From Gadus chalcogrammus (Eukaryota; Chordata; Actinopteri; Gadiformes; Gadidae), in NCBI RefSeq assembly GCF_026213295.1, contig NC_079426.1, forward strand, positions 13,817,591 to 13,881,590: a stretch of DNA of 64,000 bases, read 5' to 3'. The notes under the pieces are model-generated. The model saw nothing but the letters and a program-made list of their open reading frames with translations, did not search any database and was not told where the DNA came from. The translations under genes were made by a program, and so were the position numbers. Below are positions 13,900-26,501 of the stretch, in pieces. Within the stretch, counting starts at the first letter, position 1; each line of letters opens with the position of its first letter.

Positions 13900-14050
13900 G
13901 GGGGCAGGATAGTCTAGTGGCTAGAATTACGACTCCAAATCAGAAGGTTTTGGGTTTGATCCTCAACGTAAGGAGGCTGCAGGCATCCTAGAGCCAGATG
14001 CTGTAACGCTTGATGACATGTCTCTGAATTACACACTAAATGTTTGGATT
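13900..14050 (+). repeat. tRNA-derived SINE
   Basis: A-box-like TAGTCTAGTGG (13910-13920) and B-box GGGTTTGATCC (13952-13962) are spaced as in a tRNA-derived RNA polymerase III promoter. A tail of 'gatgctgtaacgcttgatga' and 'ctgaattacacactaaatg' follows. The tRNA fold is not preserved, so this is a SINE, not a tRNA gene. It lies just upstream of the first PDZ exon of the AHNAK-like gene. Confidence 0.65.
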
Positions 14051-14096
14051 TTTAAAAAGGGTAATCTAAAATGGTCAGGAATATATTCTCACTCAC

Positions 14097-14136
14097 CATG
14101 TTTTTTCGGTGTTTTTACAACGGCATGTCACGGAAC
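14097..14136 (-). other. Candidate first coding exon of the AHNAK-like gene (ATG as last codon)
   Basis: On the minus strand an acceptor-like CCTGACAG is followed by about 39 bases ending in CATG and then a strong donor GTGAGT. The final ATG (14099-14097) would splice in phase 0 to the exon at 13847, giving M-SEDGKSFSD. A strong AG|GTAAGT donor also lies at 17593 on the minus strand and could end a further 5' UTR exon. Both are inferred from splice consensus only. Confidence 0.3.
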
Positions 14137-14600
14137 TGTCAGGTAAGGTAGGAGTATCACAGAGTCCCTCTGTGAAAACACAATAGTTTAATAAATAGCC
14201 TGTAATGTTATCAGGCAGCTTCCTCATTCTATCAATGGAACCTTGATGTCAGATAAAACCCAAGAAAATAGTACCTTCAGCACTTTATATATACAGGTAC
14301 ATGCACATACACACAGTGTGTGAGCTTAAAGTCTCCCGAGAATAAAGACATGGCAGTATTGTTAGCACTGAAAAATAAAACATACCCACTAATACCCACT
14401 CAACCAATTACACAAACACATAAAGTAGGCTACTCCATGTGTTATGTTACGATTGCATTTTGCAGTACATTCCTGGAACATCTCACAACTCAACCAAGCT
14501 GGTTGGAAAGATGTGTAGAATAACAATTATAACATTTTAGTCATTGATCAAATCATGCCGTTTAGTTCCATGACTCCATTAAGAATTGAATGATCAATCT

Positions 14601-15116
14601 TTACGCAGCAGGCGGAGGGGGCAGCGACTTCTATCGCTCTACTTCGGCCACGCACGGTGGTGTTCTTACTGGCCACCATTTCATCAGGAACTAATAATCC
14701 ACACCTGTGTTTAGGATGTCATGCCTCTCTATTCCCTCTATGTTCCCTCTGTATTTTGCCAAAACGTGGTGGTGACTATTACGAATAGTGGTTTGTTTTA
14801 CTCCGTGCTTTTGTACTGCGTCTGTACTTATTACATCAGTAAAGGTTATTTTTACAAACGCATCGCTGCCTGCTGCCACTTCTTTCGCACCGCACCTCGA
14901 CCCACAACTCTTTCGCATCGCACTTCGACCCACAACTTACCCGGTCCATAACCGAAGATGCAGCCAGGAGTGAAGGGTGCAGAGCTAATAAATACGCCTG
15001 AAATCCTTAACACAGGTGCGGATTATTAGTTTATGATTGTATGGTGACGGTTAAGGACACCGCCGTGCGTGGCCGAAGTAGAGCGCCCAGAAGATGCTGC
15101 AGCTCCGCTGCGTAAC
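14601..15116. mobile_element. Foldback element with arms of about 120 bp
   Basis: The left arm (about 14601-14725) and right arm (about 15000-15116) are imperfect reverse complements. Shared pieces are TTACGCAGC/GCTGCGTAA, CTCTACTTCGGCCACGCACG and ACTAATAATCC.CACCTGTGTT. The 270-bp centre has no recognisable coding content. Confidence 0.65.
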
Positions 15117-15258
15117 ATATCAAATAGTTAATGTTTCACAGCCCTCTAAACTTTTTCAGACGATTGTGCTGTTTAGATAAAGACCATAAACAATTAAGCA
15201 CAACGTTGTGAGATACACACACACGCACAGCGTTGACAGAGCCCACAGCCGTTCAAAC

Positions 15259-15376
<118 letters not shown>

Positions 15377-15877
15377 CAAAAAAAGTGAGATCAGCCTCCT
15401 TGGTACTACATTGATTTTAATTGTCAAGGTAAATGCCAAAGTGTGATTCCTTTTAAAAAGCTGTTGAATGAAAGTCATTTGTTCAGCCGGCTGGACTGAC
15501 TGGAGTGGGCTGTCACTTGGTGGCAGCGGGTGTGACAGTGACACACACTGCGTCTGACGTGTCAGGCGGGTTGCATGTGGTACCTCAAACCAGTCGGTTG
15601 GGATGCATGCTAGGTGAGCACCACATGCGCTCTCGCCATCCGACCACACCCGCACGCACCTACTGGTTTAAACACTCAACAAAGTCTCCCGAGAATAAAG
15701 CCATGTTCTTAAATCAAGGAACAGTTTTTGGTAAGGTCTTGTGCATGGAGCCAAGCAGGAAGTTAGGTGGAACGCAGGAATTCGATTAATTTATGGGTTA
15801 TGCTATTACACCAATAAAAAAACATTAATCTGTCCAGAAAAATAGTCCAGGAAATATTCTATGAGATAGGGTGCAAT

Positions 15878-15995
15878 AGTGGGGCAGCGGTAGCCATCCT
15901 TGAGTGAACGAACCCCATCCCTTCTCGTTAATGACCTGTATCTGAATTCACTTTAAGTCACTTTGGATCTGCTCAATGTCTAATTAGTTAACAAC
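15878..15995 (+). repeat. tRNA-derived SINE fragment with conserved fish-type tail
   Basis: Ends in 'ctgaattcactttaagtcac' and 'tttggatctgctcaatg', a degraded form of the widespread fish SINE tail that reads CTGTAAGTCGCTTTGGAT. The upstream 'ggggcagcggtag' resembles the tRNA-like head. Confidence 0.6.
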
Positions 15996-16890
15996 GTTGT
16001 AAATACTCGTGTGACAAGGTTACTCTTGTGACAAGGTTACGTTTTAGGGTGTGATAGGAGTTTTTCCTGCTCCAGGGGGCCCACACCCATGTGCATGGTG
16101 CTTCTGCCCAGCAGGGGTGCTATTGTTCATAATCCATCTCGCCCACCTCAATGATACACGCACCTACACACACACTCAACGGCCCCACGTCTGCCATGCT
16201 ACAAACAGCCCCCAATCCAGGATTAAGAAGCAAGAACACAGTAAGGTGGACATCAACAATCCAAACGATGCGAATCGTTGGACAACATAGAGGCACCAGG
16301 GAGAAGGGACCCTTCGGTTCCCAAGTTCACACCTCAGGAACTGCATGCAATTCTGCGCTACGTACTAAGCAGAGGCCCGTTTAAAGAGCCGTGTGGTGAA
16401 AGTGGGAGACGATATTGTACACACACACATCACAGTAATCAATGCATTGGAAACAGGTTTGAAATACCATAACTGTGGCCAAGCACTGCCAGAGGAGTCA
16501 GAATCTCTCATGTTGACGTCGGTACTACCGCAGTGATACCATTGGATTTGCAGTAATACTGCCATGGTTGTTGATGCCAAGCATCACATGGCATTTTTTA
16601 TAACAATCAATAGGATTATGTGTTGCTGTTGTTATAATATACACAGTATAGCACATAAAAAAGTTGACGCAACATTATACCCATACAAGCCTTTATAGAA
16701 TCAGCTCAGTTTATTGGGTTGATAAGTTTCAATTTAGGAAAGTACTAATTCAAACAAAACCCTTCTAAATTTCAGGATTCCACATCTATGACCATAGATG
16801 CATCCAATGGCAATTTTAATGTACGTTTTCCATTCCAATTCATCCATTTGAATCTTGACTCTTGATTGATTTTGAGAGACGAGAGAGATG

Positions 16891-17441
<551 letters not shown>

Positions 17442-17964
17442 CCACTCAAACACACATGCACACACACACATGCACTCTCATGCTACAAAACTAAGTATTT
17501 GGTACCACACACTCAACCACACACAAACATGTTGAACTCGATTGCAGAGAGGCATGCAGTGCAGCGTTGTGGGCTTGGTGACCGATACTTACCTAGAATG
17601 AGAGCGATACAGGGAGAGAGCGATAGAGAGTCAGAGGTAGAGAGAAAGAGAGAGAGAGGGGAAGGAAGAGAAGAGACAGGGGAGAGTGAGAGCGAGGCAA
17701 ACACACTACAAAGGCCTTGCACCAACTAACTCGGCATCACTTTGGTTACAATTTAGTTTTTCTGGCCTTTTCCCACGTACATCTATCAAGAGAGACAATC
17801 CCTGCGAGCCATGTCTGCTGTGGAAGAGTTACAAAGTGCAGGTTTGAATACTCACTAAACATACAAAAAGGGAAGCAACAGAGGGAAGTTGCAGGTGCTG
17901 TCACTTTAAAATATACAAGAGGGGCACATAAAAACCGATCGATCTGCGATCCTTCATAAACCTA

Positions 17965-18215
17965 CCTTAGTCCTGATAAACACAATCAGGTTTCAAAAAC
18001 ACACAGTCTTCATTAACAAGCTCAGTCTGTATAAACACACTCAGCCTTTAAACACATCCAGTCTTCAGGAACACACCCATTCTTCATAAGCACACTCAGT
18101 CTTGATAAACACACTCAGTCTTCATAAACACACGTCACAAAGACATTGATAATTTCCCACTTCATAAACACACCTTAGTCTACTTAGACTTGCCACAGTC
18201 CTCATAAACACGCCT
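17965..18215. repeat. About 20-bp AC-rich minisatellite
   Basis: Degenerate units resembling 'cataaacacactcagtctt' repeat about twelve times head-to-tail. Array identity is moderate, so it is old compared with the microsatellites nearby. Confidence 0.75.
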
Positions 18216-21200
18216 CGTTAGCATCACCAGGAAACAATTCGGCAGAACCGTGATCACCATGGCGACTGTCAGCCAATGTGGAGGACTGAATAGTTCACTA
18301 CTCTACTGTTCCTAATGAATCACTCCCCAACCCTTCTCAGACATTAAAACTATGCCAATGTTGCAATGCGATACAATGTAACTCTATTAGCCACGTATCA
18401 ACCTGCCTGTCAATGGGTGTTGTCAGGTAAGGATCTAATTGATGAGCAATGCCAATGCATTGCAGCCACATACAATGACTACTTTTCCAAGTCTTTGACA
18501 CAGATAATACGTATATATACTATAAAGAGATACTGATGATAATCACAATTATACTCCCAATGACCACATGCTTGAACATGATTGAACCATAATCAGCGTT
18601 CAATCATGTTTATTTATACAACATGTTATTTTGCGTCTCATTGAATCAACCTTGTATAACAAAACAATCTACACTTGTTAGTTTGAGCCTATAAAGGCCA
18701 ATTAAAAGGCCTGAAAAAACAGGAATAATAAACATAGCTATCAAGAAGTATAAATTGTTTAGGAGTTTAGGACTTTAGGAATCAAATAGCTGTTACCTTC
18801 CTCAGTTATGAATTACAGCTTAATGTCTATGAAACAAAAACTGTTTGGAAGTGAACTTCTAGCCTTCCAGTCAATGGGATCAATATTCTATAATGATCAT
18901 GCATTGATTCATCCCAGGATACTACATATACCGTGACCGTGTATCTCAGAGGCACACCAAACCAGCTGTTTAACATTGCACTGCTACACTGTCAATCTGG
19001 ATTCCTCACCACATTCGCATGTAAATGCAGTTCCACCCTGGCTTGCATGGGTACGGCTCGGACACTTGACCAGATTCATCAGCCAGATAAGTTTCTGTGT
19101 CCTTCTGTTCCTATCAGGTGACATCACCCAACCCTTGCTCGAAGAGCGTTTCATTCATGTCAGGGATTTTGTTTATGTAAGGATCTGTGAGGGATGCTCA
19201 AGATAGGACTGATATGTTAAGGGACACTTCTCGTCGTAGGTAAACGGCGAGGACTCTAAATGTGAAAAGCGTTGTTTACATGGACTTGCGTTGATCCATG
19301 GAGCAACCGTAATATCAGGCAGTGAGGCGTGTATGCCTGCGATCTTGGTGGATACAACAATAAGATACAAGAATGTTGGCAATCATTGGCATCCAATGCA
19401 AAGATGCAATTTGTATCTACCAGTGGGCAGTCAAGTGTGGTCATAAAGCCACAATGACAAACACCTTGGATATTTAACAAAGACGACAGGAAACATATTT
19501 CTGCGGGAGTGTAACATGGTATTTAGGTTATGGCAGTTACTCATATTTAGCAGTGGTTGTAGGTAGTTTCAGTGAATACAGATGTCATTCCAGCCCTGTA
19601 CTCAATTTTCATTTCAGCTTCCTTTGTCAGCCACATCCCCAGTGAATACCTTCTTTGTCATGCCAGAATCTGACCGAACCAAGCCAAGCAGAACAAATTA
19701 ATTGCATTATTATTTCATTTACTATCTGAAATATTAATTAATCGACTTTTGTTCAACATTTAATGTGGGACACAAGAATGCGATCAACTGTGTGTCTTTG
19801 TCATGTCAGACCTTATTTTGTACTGAACTCACTCCAGCCTGCAGTCACCACACACATACACACACATACGGACACAGTCAACTTTAGAATTAGTATGAAA
19901 TTGAATTAAAGAATTAAATATAAAACACAAATAAGAATCGAGAAAATAAATTTGGTAAGGAGAGAAGTCTCCCACTATGCGCTGTAAAGCTATTTTCTTA
20001 GTCGGACCAGTTATAATTATTATTATTATCATTATCATTATTAAACCTATTATTATCCATTTTGACAAAGTGTTATTTAAATTTTAACATACAGAACATG
20101 ACAGCTTGTTGTGAACCATTAGCTGTCTGTGAGGCCTAGTCCCGGGAAAAGGGGGCAGGGTGGCTGAGGGAGCCATGCACCTGCTCCGTCACCCCAGGAG
20201 GTACAAGTGCCCTTTGGTCAAGGTGTATTTCATTTGGTTTGGTCTATCTTTTTCAAGGCCTGTCTGTAGCCTGAATTAAGAAGAGCATTTAAGGATCAAT
20301 AATAATTTAGCTTCAAATAAGATTACCTGGCCTCTAGTTAGTTAACGTTGCATGACCTCACCTGCCCTCATAGATGTGCAGCTGCTACCAAGGAACTTGA
20401 TTGATCACCTCGTTATATTTACAGAATAATTGTTACACAGCATCACCTTCATATCCATCATCAGTTTTAGAACATAAATTTAAGATGGCACATTCTCTGA
20501 AGCACCCCCTAGTCTACAAGATGGGTATTTCAAGCTGCTGTTTGCCATGTACGAACCAACGACAGTCACTCTTTCCCCTGCAACAGGTGATCGTAGTGAG
20601 GTGACCGACATGAAAGTGTTCAGCCGGAGTCTTCACGTGTGTACAGTTTCTTTACCTACCCTACAACTTTAACACCCTGTCAAGGTTTCTGCACAGCCTG
20701 GAGTCACGTAATAACAATGCCTATTGAAACACCATAACTATGTTTCTACTATGTCAGGAACTCAGAAAGGAGCTTTACAGGGTAACATTTCTGGGATTCT
20801 TGCAAAGGCATGTCTGTGAGCATTAACATATACTTCCGTGCTTAAAAACATCCATGTGTTGTCTTTCCTTGAGACCGGTGAAAACTAGTTAAGGAAATTC
20901 AACATCGGAATAATATAGGTTTCTAAACCTATAACCTAAACCTATCTTTCTGTCTCCTTTTTGCAATTTTCATAAATAGTTCTCAAGAACTACGAGTCAT
21001 TTGGGAATTTTCCCAACTAATCTGCAGAAAAAATACTTTATGTATGCAAGTGAGAATGACACTGGGTGGGTAAAATGTATTTGTTGCTACATGTTCAAAG
21101 TTTGGACCAAATGTGTTTTTTGGCCTTGAGGCGAGACTTCTTCAAGAATCAGACGTGAATGAATTCAGGGATGAGCTACCCGATTCATGTTTCCATCCAC

Positions 21201-23100
21201 TGTCTTGATTTCAGGCCTAAACTTGTACTGTTTAATGAAGGCTTAGGAATGGTGTCAGGTGGGCCCCGTACACACACGCATGCACACAAATGGGCACGCA
21301 CCAGACCACACCCATGCACGCGCTCACTCACATGTGCACACACGTACAAACACACACACACACACACATTCAGTAACAGCTGCACGTGCACACACACAAA
21401 CAATGTAACAATAGTTTTGTAATGGAGTGTACTGACGCTTGGCAATTACCCTGCATCAGCTCACTCCTGCCTTGTCTCTCTGTTCAAAGACAAATTCTAC
21501 TCCCTCAAAGACGCTGAGGCTCAGTGTTAAAGGGTGAAGGGATGTGGCGGGGGGAGGGGGTTATTCTCGGTATGCGTTATGTGTGTGTGTATGACTGACG
21601 ATGGGTGAATTGGGAGACATCGTCAAGCCGGTTATTGCGACGTCGCCATATCTGCCAAGAATCTCCCCATTAACAGGAGCACAAGAATCTGCAGAATGCG
21701 CCGGAATGCATGTTCATTCCAGGGCGCTGTGCCGGGTGAAGAACTTGCAGAGGGCCGCGCACATATGTTCAGAGAACGGTAAGAAAATAATAATAACCTA
21801 TGATTGGTTGGTAACAGACTGGAGAATTACTTTTTATTCATTCATGGCTGACTAGGACTGGCCAAAATGCCATCCCAATAGGCCTCAGCTACATGAAGGC
21901 CTGTAGTGTTTAAGGTTGATGTTCTGCTGCAGACTCAGAACTGGGAACGATAAACTACGAGAGATCAATCCACTCTGTGTATGAATGTTTAAGGGATCTG
22001 TAAACAGGATATATGTTAAGATGGTGGCCCTAGCCAGGCCTTGCAGACTTGTGTAAGTTGTCACAGTTGTGCAATAGGGTCTCTACATCAAGATTACGAA
22101 GGGAATGCAGTCCATCGGCATTCTGACAAGTTTCTCTCAACATCCTTGTAGAGATGCCTTTAACACGACACATGCACATTCATCTGGTTAAAAACACTAT
22201 TCCATTGAGATAGTGTTATCTAGTGTTGCCCAATAAAACCTCAATGTGGGTTGTTACTTTGTCATTTTCAGAGAACTCATCCTAGTCTGACTGTGATGTG
22301 TTGTTGCAGTAGAATTCTCAGAGGGGTACGGGCGTTACTCCCCTATCTTCAGCCATCTTGGTTCTATACGCCAGCTGGGTGGGGTAACTGAACTGTGGAA
22401 TGTGCAATTCCACATTCAGTTCCTCCATCAAGCCAGTGTTTAGAACCAGGATGGCCACTAGGTGAACAAGGCCCATAGCGTTGTAAATCTCCAGTATTTC
22501 ACAGCTGGTACACAAAGATCAAAACACAAGCAAACATTTACTGAGCGGTTGACAGACACACAGACATGCATGATGGTGCATTGACGTGCACAGCAGTGTT
22601 CATGTTGTTTCTCTACAAACATGACATTCCGGAAATAAGTGAGATCCGTTCGATGTTAAACAACTTTATTGTCAAGATTAGAACATGACTTGTATTCAAG
22701 CGATTTTTCGCTTGGGATGGCCGTTTCTCGAAATGTAGGTAAAGTAACCCGAAAGAGGTTTGGCATCCCTGCACGATAATGGATTAAGGATTAACCAAGA
22801 TTTGTTACAAGGTGCTCATTTCTGATTTCTTTTCCACCTCAGACTTAACGAAACGACCCTGGCAAATGTCCTGTGTAAGACAAAACAGTTCAAACTAGCT
22901 GAAAAGAATTTGTCTTGATAATGAATAGGATGCATTCTTCGGCTTGCGCGTTGAGTGACATATGTGAAAGATGAATTTTGGTTGTGAAACCCTCGCTACC
23001 TCTTTGCTTTGAACTGTGCCGCTGCAATGCTGCCTAAAGCCTTACGCCTCCTCCAAGACCCAGAAGGCATTAAAAAAACAACACCTTTTTCTAAACAGTT
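18216..23100. other. Gene-poor spacer between the AHNAK-like gene and exo1
   Basis: About 4.9 kb in which I recognise no exon, RNA gene or complete transposon. There are a GC-rich SINE-like patch at about 20125-20230, a CA-rich stretch (about 21270-21405) and short AT-rich runs. All open frames are short and lack family features. A non-coding transcript cannot be excluded. Confidence 0.5.
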
Positions 23101-23104
23101 AGCT

Positions 23105-23110
23105 TTTATT
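23105..23110 (-). promoter_or_regulatory. Candidate exo1 distal poly(A) signal
   Basis: AATAAA on the minus strand (TTTATT on plus) about 170 bases after the distal stop; a poly-A/T run follows at 23111-23127. Spacing is normal for a 3' UTR end. Confidence 0.45.
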
Positions 23111-23278
23111 AGAAAAAAAAAAAAAAAGCATAGCATTCAGCAGCAGTGCGCTGCCTGAAGTTCATGTACATACACGGTATGTGGATAATCTACACGCACA
23201 TCGCGAGATACTCCGCACCGCGGTGTGGGTAGATAAAAAATCTGAAGGGCTGCTCGTCACGGAGTGCTGGTTTTCCGC

Positions 23279-23363
23279 CTAGAGCCCGGCGGCGCCAGGG
23301 AGGTTGTCCTTCACGGGGGACATGGGAGGTCCTCTGGGGCTGGGGCTCAGCTTCTGGTGCTCT
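23279..23363 (-). CDS. exo1: exo1 distal terminal exon (long isoform C-terminus)
   Basis: A TTGTCTGCTTGCAG acceptor precedes 85 bases encoding (R)[20 protein letters not shown] then LPGAAGL and TAG. It resembles the human long C-terminus (KLPPCKKPLSPVRDN), especially the SPVKDN core. It joins in frame to the donor at 26515 across a 3.15-kb intron carrying a hAT element. The fish tail is about 20 residues shorter than human after that core. Confidence 0.82.
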
Positions 23364-26300
23364 CTGCAAGCAGACAAACGGGGGGCTCTTAGGGGTTCTC
23401 TTCAAGACCTCCACTCGAGACGCACCACGGGACATTGGGGTTTTAGTCAGACAGGCAGTGATGCCAAAGGAAGTGATGCCGCTGAAAGCTATTGGCGACG
23501 GGATTACGACCACGGTGGAAAAGAGGGGAGAGGGGGCGGGGGGAACGATGGGGAAATCCAACCAACAAGGGTGAACTTATGATCGGCACTAGAGAGGAAA
23601 ACCCAAATGTTATTTCCAGAGCACAGATCCTTAGAGATGATGTTCACCACAGTAAGTTTATTTCTTACTGTGAAAGAAATAAACTTACTGTGGTGACAGG
23701 CATGAAAACGGGTCAGGGGTGAAAAAGGTGAGAAGGATATTATCCCTCTAGGGGGGTCCGGGGTATCCATGCAACTAACGATTATTTTAATAATCGATTA
23801 ATCGATGAATCGGATAGAAAAAAATAAAAATAAAATTGGAATTGCCGCATCTTTATTCAAAAACTGAATTATTACTTCAAATTCACAGTGCAGACTGAAA
23901 TGTAAAAACACCAGGTTATTGCTCCAAAGTCCCGGAACTATTAAAAGTAATATTAAATAATAAAAAGATAAAAAAAACATAACTGGGATAACACAAAAAA
24001 GAAACATACAATGTATGATATACTTTTATATGTATATAAGGGATGTCCATGGTTAACCGGTCAAACCTATTGATACCATTTTCGAGACTCCTTGAAATAG
24101 AACTTGTAATATTGCTTTAATTGCTGATAAGATGATGATAGTTCAAGATAGGACATTAAACAGGTCATAATTAATTATATCTTTACTATCTATTTTATAT
24201 TACTGGGAAAACAAGTCTTCACCACAATCTCAATTTTTTTTTTTCTGCTGCATTTGAACGCATCAATCGTATTTCTGAGCCGACCTGAACACATCACATT
24301 TGACACTGTTTGTGACCATTGGTTAGTTGTTTTTTATAAGCTAACTATCTCTATATCCTGCCGATTTTAACATGGATTTAAAAACTGCATTACCATTTTT
24401 AACTGACGGGACTTTCTACACCGTCCGGTTGTGTGATTACTACCGCTGCTTTGAATGACTGTTGATGCACGCGGTGCCGACACCGAGCCCGTCTGCACAA
24501 CGTCTGCAGCAGCAGCAGCTGACAGAATTTTCGGTTGGACCACTAGACGGATACTGAGTTGAAGGAGTTTTTTTTAACCTAAAGACAGTGAAGGTACAAC
24601 ACTTTTATGTAGGCCTACAGTCCAGTTTTAAGATATGACAAATACAAGCTGTGGTCGCTCACACTGAAGCTCGCTGTGGGCGTGCATGAACCGTGAACCA
24701 ACCTGTCGGCGGCGCGACTTTCCGTCTCGTAAACGGTCGTTGCCATTTGAAACGGTCGATGCCATTTCCGAACATTTCCGATTGCGTCCGCTCTCCGATC
24801 TTGAATTCCGAATGCTTCGTGAAACGGTCGATGCCATTTCCGACCATGTCCGATTGCGTCCGCTCTTGGAGTCAGTTAAAAACAGCACAGGGTGGAATGT
24901 TTTTTTCCGCTCAGTTGCCGTGAGTAATTATGAAACTATCTATGCCAGTCATACATAATGATTGATTGAATAGAGGAGACCTGGGACAGTTGCAACACTT
25001 TTTGCTATAATGGCTCTTTTGCTTAGCAACCATTTGAATTTAAGGGATGATATTTGAATAAAATAAACTTACATCTGTCAGCTATTCATCAATAAAATTT
25101 AAGGATGATTACCTTAAGTACATTATTCACAGTTGGCCTTTGAATGTAAGATGCCAACAGCAACTGTCCCCGTAAAGACACCCATGATAAAGACTGATAT
25201 GCTCGGATATAAATAACAATAATCGAGTTAAATAACTTCACATGGTGTGTCTGGTGTGTTTCCAGCATTCGTAGTGTTGATCAGCAGATATATAGTCCGC
25301 CAAGACGTTGAGATTGCTTAGTAACCAGAGACTCTGTCCATGCAAGTGAACGGAGCGTTCCCTCTTCGTCATAACTATCAAACCACACATCCTTCACATT
25401 CACCGAGCGAACATTATGAAAGTAAAATGCACATTTCTCGTTAAAAATGTTTCCATAAAAGCATTTAATGGCGTAACTATGTTACTATTTCCACACAGAA
25501 TAAAGAAAGATGTCGGCCGTATGCTTCTGTCCAAGCTCACTACTACTCTCTGCCAGTGACGTCGGGTCAAGCTCAACGCTGATTGGGCAACGCGGCTAAT
25601 CAATTCAAGATCGGAGAGCGGACGCAATCGGAAATGTTCGGAAATGGCATCGACCGTTTCAAATGGCAACGACCGTTTACGAGACGGAAAGTCGCGTCGG
25701 CGGCTGGCTGTAAACAGTGCTGCGCCTATGAGTAACTTATTAATCGCGCGACACAACGACATTTAGTAATCGATTTTTTTCGATTTTATCGATTCGTTGT
25801 TGCAGCCCTAGTTAAAATGGTAATTTCAATCACTCGTATTACTGCAATACCTTACTGCGTCCGTATCTCTGCCTATGTACACAAATATATTGTATTCGTG
25901 TGCAGCACTTTGGTCAACTACTGTTGTTTTAAATGTGCTATATAAATTGACTTGACTTGACTATGGCCTATAGCCTACTTATTGGAGCGCCTGGTCCTCT
26001 GCCAATGCTACCGCGACAACAGCTTTCCGGGTCCATGTTTTCCTCCAACGACCGAGCGAAATAATAAAACGCTTGAAGTGTGGGCGTGGCGTCAGATCCG
26101 AGATCCGAGTCGGTTCGCAGAGAATACTCGAACGCAGCATAAGTACAGCACTTTACGGAGGACTATAAACTGGCCGGCCTCTGAACCTACCCCCCCCCCC
26201 CCCCCCCATAAATATTTTTTCATCGAATCTACACGATTCACGGAGGTCACCTATTTTGGTTTCAAAACGGCGAATTTCGCCGAAAGGTGAGTGATTTTCA

Positions 26301-26459
26301 TGCCTGGGTGAACATCATCTCTAAGGATCTCTAAATAACATTTCCAGAGCACACACACACTGTCAGAAACCCACGCCACAAATTCAGTTTGACAGGTTCA
26401 GATAAGACGCCAGTGTGCTGATGTCACCACCGCAGAATTAATTAATTAAGATGTAGGAT

Positions 26460-26501
<42 letters not shown>

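Noticed and set aside
13901..13975. Possible tRNA gene
   Set aside because: A- and B-box-like motifs are present but stems do not pair as a cloverleaf, and a SINE tail follows.
23190..23561. 123-codon minus-strand open frame as a separate gene
   Set aside because: Only its last part in another frame is coding, as the exo1 distal exon; the long frame has no homology.
24628..25762. Matching open frames from both halves of the inverted repeat
   Set aside because: They are the same repeat read in two orientations; no domain is present.
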